In this document: positions 53,101-62,900 of the stretch, in pieces
Layout of the letters: each line of letters opens with the position of its first letter
How positions within the stretch are numbered: position 1 is the stretch's first letter
Assembly (NCBI GenBank): GCA_964035545.1
Contig: OZ037768.1
Coordinates: 9,787,241 to 9,851,240, forward strand
Length of the DNA stretch: 64,000 bases
Direction of reading: 5' to 3'
Source: Bugula neritina
Lineage: Eukaryota > Bryozoa > Gymnolaemata > Cheilostomatida > Bugulidae
Translations under genes and position numbers: made by a program
The notes under the pieces: generated by a model
What the model was told of the DNA's origin: nothing
Databases searched by the model: none
Seen by the model: only the letters and a program-made list of their open reading frames with translations

Positions 53101-56100
53101 AACACATACCATAGTAAGTACATACCATAGTAAGTACATACCATAGTAATTACATACCATAGTAACACATACCATAGTAAGTACATACCATAGTAAGTAC
53201 ATACCATAGTAATTACATACCATAGTAAGTACATACCATAGTAAGTACATACCATAGTAATTACATACCATAGTAACACATACCATAGTAAGTACATACC
53301 ATAGTAAGTACATACCATAGTAAGTACATACCATAGTAAGTACATACCATAGTAAGTACATACCATAGTAAGTACATACCATAGTAAGTACATACCATAG
53401 TAAGTACATACCATAGTAAGTACATACCATAGTAAGTACATACCATAGTAAGTACATACCATAGTAAGTACATACCATAGTAAGTACATACCATAGTAAG
53501 TACATACCATAGCAAGTACATACCATAGCAAGTACATACCATAGTAAGTAACACATACCATAGTAAGTACATACCATAGTAAGTACATACCATAGTAAGT
53601 ACATACCATAGCAAGTACATACCATAGCAAGTACATACCATAGTAAGTAACACATACCATAGTAAGTACATACCATAGTAAGTACATACCATAGTAATTA
53701 CATACCATAGTAACACATACCATAGTAAGTACATACCATAGTAAGTACATACCATAGTAAGTACATACCATAGTAAGTACATACCATAGCAAGTACATAC
53801 CATAGCAAGTACATACCATAGTAAGTAACACATACCATAGTAAGTACATACCATAGTAAGTACATACCATAGTAATTACATACCATAGTAACACATACCA
53901 TAGTAAGTACATACCATAGTAAGTACATACCATAGTAAGTAACACATACCATAGTAAGTACATACCATAGTAAGTACATACCATAGTAATTACATACCAT
54001 AGTAACACATACCATAGTAACACATACCATAGTAAGTACATACCATAGTAAGTACATACCATAGTAAGTACATACCATAGTAAGTACATACCATAGTAAG
54101 TACATACCATAGCAAGTACATACCATAGCAAGTACATACCATAGCAAGTACATACCATAGTAAGTAACACATACCATAGTAAGTACATACCATAGTAAGT
54201 ACATACCATAGTAATTACATACCATAGTAACACATACCATAGTAAGTACATACCATAGTAAGTACATACCATAGTAATTACATACCATAGTAACACATAC
54301 CATAGTAAGTACATACCATAGTAAGTACATACCATAGTAAGTACATACCATAGTAAGTACATACCATAGCAAGTACATACCATAGCAAGTACATACCATA
54401 GTAAGTAACACATACCATAGTAAGTACATACCATAGTAAGTACATACCATAGTAATTACATACCATAGTAACACATACCATAGTAAGTACATACCATAGT
54501 AAGTACATACCATAGTAAGTAACACATACCATAGTAAGTACATACCATAGTAAGTACATACCATAGTAATTACATACCATAGTAACACATACCATAGTAA
54601 CACATACCATAGTAAGTACATACCATAGTAAGTACATACCATAGTAAGTACATACCATAGTAAGTACATACCATAGTAAGTACATACCATAGCAAGTACA
54701 TACCATAGCAAGTACATACCATAGTAAGTAACACATACCATAGTAAGTACATACCATAGTAAGTACATACCATAGTAATTACATACCATAGTAACACATA
54801 CCATAGTAAGTACATACCATAGTAAGTACATACCATAGTAATTACATACCATAGTAAGTACATACCATAGTAAGTACATACCATAGTAATTACATACCAT
54901 AGTAACACATACCATAGTAAGTACATACCATAGTAAGTACATACCATAGTAAGTACATACCATAGTAAGTACATACCATAGTAAGTACATACCATAGTAA
55001 GTACATACCATAGTAAGTACATACCATAGTAAGTACATACCATAGTAAGTACATACCATAGCAAGTACATACCATAGCAAGTACATACCATAGTAAGTAA
55101 CACATACCATAGTAAGTACATACCATAGTAAGTACATACCATAGTAAGTAACACATACCATAGTAAGTACATACCATAGTAAGTACATACCATAGTAAGT
55201 ACATACCATAGCAAGTACATACCATAGTAAGTAACACATACCATAGTAAGTACATACCATAGTAAGTACATACCATAGTAATTACATACCATAGTAACAC
55301 ATACCATAGTAAGTACATACCATAGTAAGTACATACCATAGTAAGTAACACATACCATAGTAAGTACATACCATAGTAAGTACATACCATAGTAATTACA
55401 TACCATAGTAACACATACCATAGTAACACATACCATAGTAAGTACATACCATAGTAAGTACATACCATAGTAAGTACATACCATAGTAAGTACATACCAT
55501 AGTAAGTACATACCATAGCAAGTACATACCATAGCAAGTACATACCATAGTAAGTAACACATACCATAGTAAGTACATACCATAGTAAGTACATACCATA
55601 GTAATTACATACCATAGTAACACATACCATAGTAAGTACATACCATAGTAAGTACATACCATAGTAATTACATACCATAGTAAGTACATACCATAGTAAG
55701 TACATACCATAGTAATTACATACCATAGTAACACATACCATAGTAAGTACATACCATAGTAAGTACATACCATAGTAAGTACATACCATAGTAAGTACAT
55801 ACCATAGTAAGTACATACCATAGTAAGTACATACCATAGTAAGTACATACCATAGTAAGTACATACCATAGCAAGTACATACCATAGCAAGTACATACCA
55901 TAGTAAGTAACACATACCATAGTAAGTACATACCATAGTAAGTACATACCATAGTAATTACATACCATAGTAACACATACCATAGTAAGTACATACCATA
56001 GTAAGTACATACCATAGTAAGTACATACCATAGTAAGTACATACCATAGTAAGTACATACCATAGTAATTACATACCATAGTAAGTAACACATACCATAG

Positions 56101-56833
56101 TAAGTACATACCATAGTAAGTACATACCATAGTAATTACATACCATAGTAACACATACCATAGTAACACATACCATAGTAAGTACATACCATAGTAAGTA
56201 CATACCATAGTAAGTACATACCATAGTAAGTACATACCATAGTAAGTACATACCATAGTAAGTACATACCATAGTAAGTACATACCATAGTAATTACATA
56301 CCATAGTAAGTAACACATACCATAGTAAGTACATACCATAGTAAGTACATACCATAGTAATTACATACCATAGTAACACATACCATAGTAACACATACCA
56401 TAGTAAGTACATACCATAGTAAGTACATACCATAGTAAGTACATACCATAGTAAGTACATACCATAGTAAGTACATACCATAGTAATTACATACCATAGT
56501 AAGTAACACATACCATAGTAAGTACATACCATAGTAAGTACATACCATAGTAATTACATACCATAGTAACACATACCATAGTAACACATACCATAGTAAG
56601 TACATACCATAGTAAGTACATACCATAGTAAGTACATACCATAGTAAGTACATACCATAGTAAGTACATACCATAGTAAGTACATACCATAGTAAGTACA
56701 TACCATAGTAAGTACATACCATAGTAAGTACATACCATAGTAAGTAACACATGTGTGAATACATATGACTGCAATTCGCAGTGGACTCGAGTGCTAATCT
56801 GAACAACTAATTGTGAGAAAGGGAATACCTGAG

Positions 56834-56926
<93 letters not shown>

Positions 56927-59900
56927 TTACAACTGCAGTGAGCACTGCCATGCAGGTGCAGACTACTGCTAGTAATGCACTTAGTAAACTATCCCTGGTG
57001 TTTGCAGAAAGAAGCAGAACTTCACAAACAGTCTTCTCAAACTGCTTCAGTGGATGATTTACTGCGAGAGCTGATGACTGAAAAAGATGAAGAAATTAAG
57101 TCCCTGCAAGAATCTCTCAAAGCAAGAGATTTGCCAACCAGAGAAGAGCTGGAAGAGCTCAATGAACTCTTGTCTGCCAAGTCTAAGGAGGCGGAAGAGA
57201 CAGAGACTCGACTCACTCAGGAAATCTCTGACGTGAAGCAGGACTTCTCCGCTAAGGTAGAAGAGATCGCTGACCAGAAACAGCGACTGAGCTCCTTGTC
57301 AGAGCGGAATGAGGAGCTGGAGGGCAGAGTGCAGCAGATGAGTCTAGCCGTGAGTGAAGTAGAGCAGCTAAACAGGAAGTACTCTAGCAAGTCGGACGAA
57401 GCGGACGAGTTGGCTCTCAGTGTGGCCACCAAGTCTGCCAAGATAGAGGAGCTGCAGACGTTACTCAATGCTCAGATTGAGGACAATAAGTCTTTAGAGA
57501 ACTTCTCGGTAAGAACTTGTAGAAGCTTTGTCTCTGTCTTCAGTATTCTGGAAGCACTTGCAAGTGTTGTCTTGTTTTGGTTCTGATATCTAAGATTCTG
57601 GCATGCGTAAAATATTTCATTTCAATTTTAAGGTTAAACTGGAAGATGTTTTGCCTTCTGCTGTAAGCTGAGTTATGTCTTGTTCGTTTACCGTTACTTG
57701 TTTACGTTTTAGATTCATTATTATTCTTTGTTCTACCTTGAAGTCATTTCCTGCTGTGATATGTCGTGAAAATAGAGTTTATCAAATTTGTAGTTTATCA
57801 CGACTATTTGTATGAAAGCACAAAAATGGTTACTATTTATGTCTATTGATAACATATTTTAAAATACCAGTTTGACCAACTCAATTCAATTGGCTGATGG
57901 GGCAAATCATTGGAAAGCAATGTGTCGGCAAACTTGGATATATTATTTACTTATGAACGGTTGATAACATTTATAGTATGCTATAATGACATGTTATCAT
58001 GGCCTAGAGTGGTGTGCTGTGCTGAGCTTAAACCCAGCTACAGCTATACTGCTTGTTACTTTCAGGTTATTTCACTAGAATCCTGTGTGTAACTTGTAGG
58101 CGGTGCTATCTGAAGATTTTGAGCAGATTCAATCAATGGTAGAGAGCAAGGATACAGAAGTGACTCAACTGCAGGCATCACTTGAGAAACAGGAAGAAGC
58201 AAACGTTGCTCTCCGGGATGAAAAGGTTTGTTTTTATATAGTTGTCATGTGACTTTATCTTATTTATAGCATGCGCTTATTCTCTTCAGTGTGTTTTATG
58301 CATTTATAACTCCATATTTCGTTCTTAACAAAAGACTAACACTATTAATATTTAGTTACCATAGTTTAATATCTGTACACCTCTTTTCCATTGATTTTAT
58401 TATTGCACTTTATGTGTAAGCTAATACATATTTTTGATGGAATTGAAATCAGTTTATCCCGTTATCTCCTTAGTTGTATATTAGTTGTAACAACTGTGTA
58501 TATAGTCTTCACGTACCCCTGTCCTCCATGTTACTCCTAGTCAATTGGTGTGTTGGTTGTTAGGAGGCTTTAGAGCAACAAGTAATGACTTTAAAAAAAG
58601 ATCTGCGTGAAAGTCAAAATGTAGTCAACGAGAAAGAGGAAGAGATGTATATGCTAAATGAAAGAGTTGAGGAAATGGTAAGATGGGGTGGTTGTTTTCG
58701 TGTATATCTTATCTACTTCACTGATATTTTTCTGTATAAAAACCTGCAATTACTACATGCCTATTGTGGTCATCATTTTTATAATAAAAAAATTACAGTG
58801 ATCTTATTTTAACTATTTTTAACATTTCGATTTATTATTTAGAAGACCAATTTAAGGTAATTATAGAGTTACAATGACATTTGATGTGTCTAATGGAAGT
58901 GCAACAGTGGCCACATTGTTTCTTGTTCTTTTAAGATGTTAATATACAAGGCTGCAAACAAAATTACTGACTCGAAGTTATCGGCTGTTACTAACTAAAT
59001 ATAACCAACTTTTCATATAGCTAATACAATATGATTTATACTGCTTCCCAAATGCACTTGACTAGCTATAGCCATACAATCCTTTTTTGCTTCATTCTAG
59101 CAGTTCACTGCATGTTTCTAGTTCTACTCAGCCTCTACTTTCAGCAGAATATGATCGAATTTTGTCTAAACTTTCCATTAGTTGTTCAGTGTTTTCTGGT
59201 AGGAAAAGAAACAAGTTGACACGTCACAGTTGAGTCAGGAAAAGGAAGAGCTTTTAGCTGAAAGTAAAACTCTTGTATCACAAATAGAAAGTCATAAGGG
59301 GGAGCTAGAGAAATCTCGTGCAAGAATCGAGGAGTTGGAAACAAAATGCAAGGAACTGGAACAAGAGTTGTCAGCCTTTAAGGAGCATTCGGAGGATAAA
59401 GCTGATGTTTCCAAGTCTGAGTTGGACGCTATGATATCAGAGAAGATAGAATTAGCATTGCAGTTGGACAAGGCCAGGCAAGACTCGAGGCAGTTGAATC
59501 AGGTTGTAAAAGAGAAAGACAGTAATATTTCTGAATTAACCGAACAGTTACGTGCCACAATCTCGGAGAAAGAGGCTCTTTCTTCTGTAATTGAGACTCA
59601 CAGTAGACAGTTAAGCAATGTTCAGTTAGAGAGAGATTCACTTCTGGCACTTGAACCATCCGACCACTTAGAACAGACGACTGACGCGACGACATTCGTT
59701 GCTGGGAATAACACGAGTGGGTGGGGTAGCCTACTACAGACCACCATTAAAGAAGATACTGTACTAGACTCTTCTGAGTCTCACCTCCAACCGTCTAATC
59801 TGAATGAAGAGTTACAAAAAGTTATTTCTGAACGTGATGCCTTGTTGGAGAAAGTATCGAGTTTACACGCGAAGCTGAATAATATAGAGCAAACCCCTGT

Positions 59901-62900
59901 TGGCTCCAGTCATATTGATGCACTCAACTCTTTGACTTGTGAGGTAGATCAGGTGAAGCGAGAGAGAGATGAACTGCAAGGGAGGCTAGAAGCAGCCACT
60001 GATACGGCTGACAAGTTGATGAAGGAGAAGACAAATCTACAGAAAAAGTTGGCCAATTCTCATGATGCCCAAGATGTTGATGAGCGTCTGGCTAAACTCC
60101 AACATGAGATGGAGGTTGGTAGTCTGTATCCATGTTATCTATAGCTGTCTATTATATTATGTTAAGACATTAAAAAATAACTTTTTAATGGTAATATTTA
60201 TGAGCGAAAATTAAATATTATCAAAAATCAAAACTTGGAGAAAGAGTCTATACGAACTTTCTATCTACTCTTATTTTAGATTCAATTAAAACAAAAAAGT
60301 GAAGAATTGGAAGCTCTGTCACACTCGGCACAGGAAGAGTTAAAGTCTCAACAAGGTAGTTGAATATACGTATACTTGGCTCATTAAACTGTAGCATTCA
60401 CCTGCCATTATGTCTGTATTTAGAAAGGTGCATTCTTGGCTGGTTAATAACCAAGTTGTATGACTTGAGCTGGTCATTGTATGCTTGCTGTGATACACAA
60501 AGATAGAATGTTTTCAACTGTGAATATATTGTAGTGTATAATACTTAATTTAATAAGCTGTTAAGTTATTTCATAATGATTGATTATTTATGTGGAAAAT
60601 GTTATTAATGTCAATATGCCATTGATTGCATAAGCATTTATGATTACAATGTATTATATACCTATGTTAAGATACGACATACCTCGGAATTATTGGTAAG
60701 ATTGGTTTTCTTCAGCACTTACATTTTTATTAAACTTAATTGAAGTGGAAATCTAACATACTCATAAAGATGCAATCAATTGATAAATGATTGAATATTA
60801 TGTAAGAATTTAATTGGCTATCGTAATTTGCTCCTGTCAGTTGCTTGCTTAGTATCTAATTGAATGTAAACACTATTAATCGCAAACAATGCACATAGTA
60901 CGGAGTTTTTTGTTTGCTGATTATTTGCCTGGCGCATTGACATTGAGTTAAGCAATAGCACTGACAGTTTGCTCTCAGCCGGCTTGTATTGAGGCAGCAT
61001 TTGCGGCAGCATGACTGTGTAGGGCAACTAGCTTGGTATGCTTTCATTACACTGTTTAATAAATGTTTGTGCTGTTAGACTGTGGTACTTGATTTAATCT
61101 AATCCTTTTACTAACTCTGCACTGGGCTCTATGTTGTTAAAAATACAAGGCTTTGTATGAGTAGCTGCTATGTTGGTACTGTGTTATGCCACGGTGAGAA
61201 TACTCTTATACTCTGTTTAGAATCATACGAGGAGACTATACTGGCGCTGAATGAGAAAATCAAGAGCCTGAGGACAGAGTTTGAGCAGAATTACCAGAAA
61301 CTGAAAGAGCAGGTTCTAGACGAAGTCGTCTCTAAGATTGACGAAACAATGCGTAAGTTTCATTCTATTTTGTCTTATTTATTTTTCTCTCTTTTGGTTA
61401 CATCTTAGTTTAAGATATGCAAGTCAGGGCCGACTTTAAGAATCATCTGCTCTTATAGCTGAAGAGTCGTTCAGTGAATCTCTGAGGAGAGATATAGAAG
61501 GGAAAATTGCGCTCATCACTAATGGATACCAGAGAGACAGTGACCAAGATACTATACCTGATACAGCCTCCCAGCTGTCTACTATAGGAGATGATGTGCC
61601 TGTACATCAGAGGCAGAAGGTGTGTATATACTAATAACCATACTAATACCAGGTTAGTTAGTGCTTGTGATGGAATATGCAATGATGTAATACGTTCTTT
61701 TGGGGTTGTGGATAGCATAGCCTGTGTGGTATATGTATGGTGGCTTATGCATTAGTGAATTTATACCTGCTAATGCATTTTGTATATTTCATGTTCAATA
61801 TCAGAATAACATTCAGTGTATTAGCAGCTCTTTCTAGTGATTGTTGCACTTGGCATTGCCTGATTAAACACAAAGCTCCTTGTGTTAGCTAACGTACACA
61901 TATGGACATAGGACCTATTTCACTGCTGCATTGTTTGTGGTATTGTTAGGTGATTGTTTTACTAGTTATAGGCCCCTGACTCTGTATATATTGACACAGT
62001 GTTATCATATGAAGTAGTGCTTGTTTTTAATCTATGTAGAAATAACAACTATAGTTTAAGGTACATTTCCTGTTAATGCTTGCATAATTTACCTGAATAT
62101 AAGTGACATTATGTCTAAATATTGTAGTTTTTATACTCAACTTAGTATCAGCAAAATTTTTCATTTTTATTATATATATTATATGCTTGCATGCTCTTGT
62201 GTTTGCTTCTAGCTCATTGCAATGTTCCACCAGTTGTTGGGCAAATAATAAATAAACTGCGTTAGACTCAGCAGTTTACGTTATTGGAAGCATATATTAT
62301 ATATAAGCTGCCATATACATTGTAAATGAATAATAGTATAAGTATATATACATGGTGATGCATGTGAAGAAAAACGATATGATTTTGATACTAAATTTTA
62401 GTATATAATATTATTTATTATGCTGTGTATAATATCTATAATAAAGTATTGGTTCATATGCTCTCATTGTATTATTGTTTCATTTTATAGCCTACACATT
62501 ATTTCACAGTAGAATAATAAAATGTTAGTATATCTTGTCATGGAAGGTTATATTGTAACATGGTGCTGTAGCTCAGCTGCCTGCATATATCTGTTTACAT
62601 TGTGTGGAGTACTATACCTGTACACACCTGTACTATACCTGTACACACCTGTACTATACCTGTATACACCTGTACTATACCTGTACACACCTCTACTATA
62701 CCGTCTCTGCAGCACCATATGGACCAAATAGAGAGAGTCAGCAGTTCCATTTACAAACTCAGTCAGGGAAATGCTGCCTTCTCAGAGCAAGTTGTCGAAA
62801 GTTTACTTCAGGAGAAAGAGGTGCTGCAAGCTTCAGTACAGTCCCTCAAAGACATGCTCTCTCACATAGACAGTGCCAGATCGGAGGCCATTGTAAGTAT

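Noticed and set aside
51822-56751. Regularly spaced repeats resembling a CRISPR array
   Set aside because: Units are head-to-tail with no unique spacers, and lie in the intron of an animal gene.
51840-56806. Many long overlapping minus-strand open frames of 130-520 codons
   Set aside because: All are translations of the same 16-bp satellite unit in different frames. They have no start context, introns or family likeness; they are open only because the unit lacks minus-strand stops.
56487-56951. Minus-strand frame with a QPAS repeat
   Set aside because: It is the translation of the GGCT microsatellite joined to the satellite.
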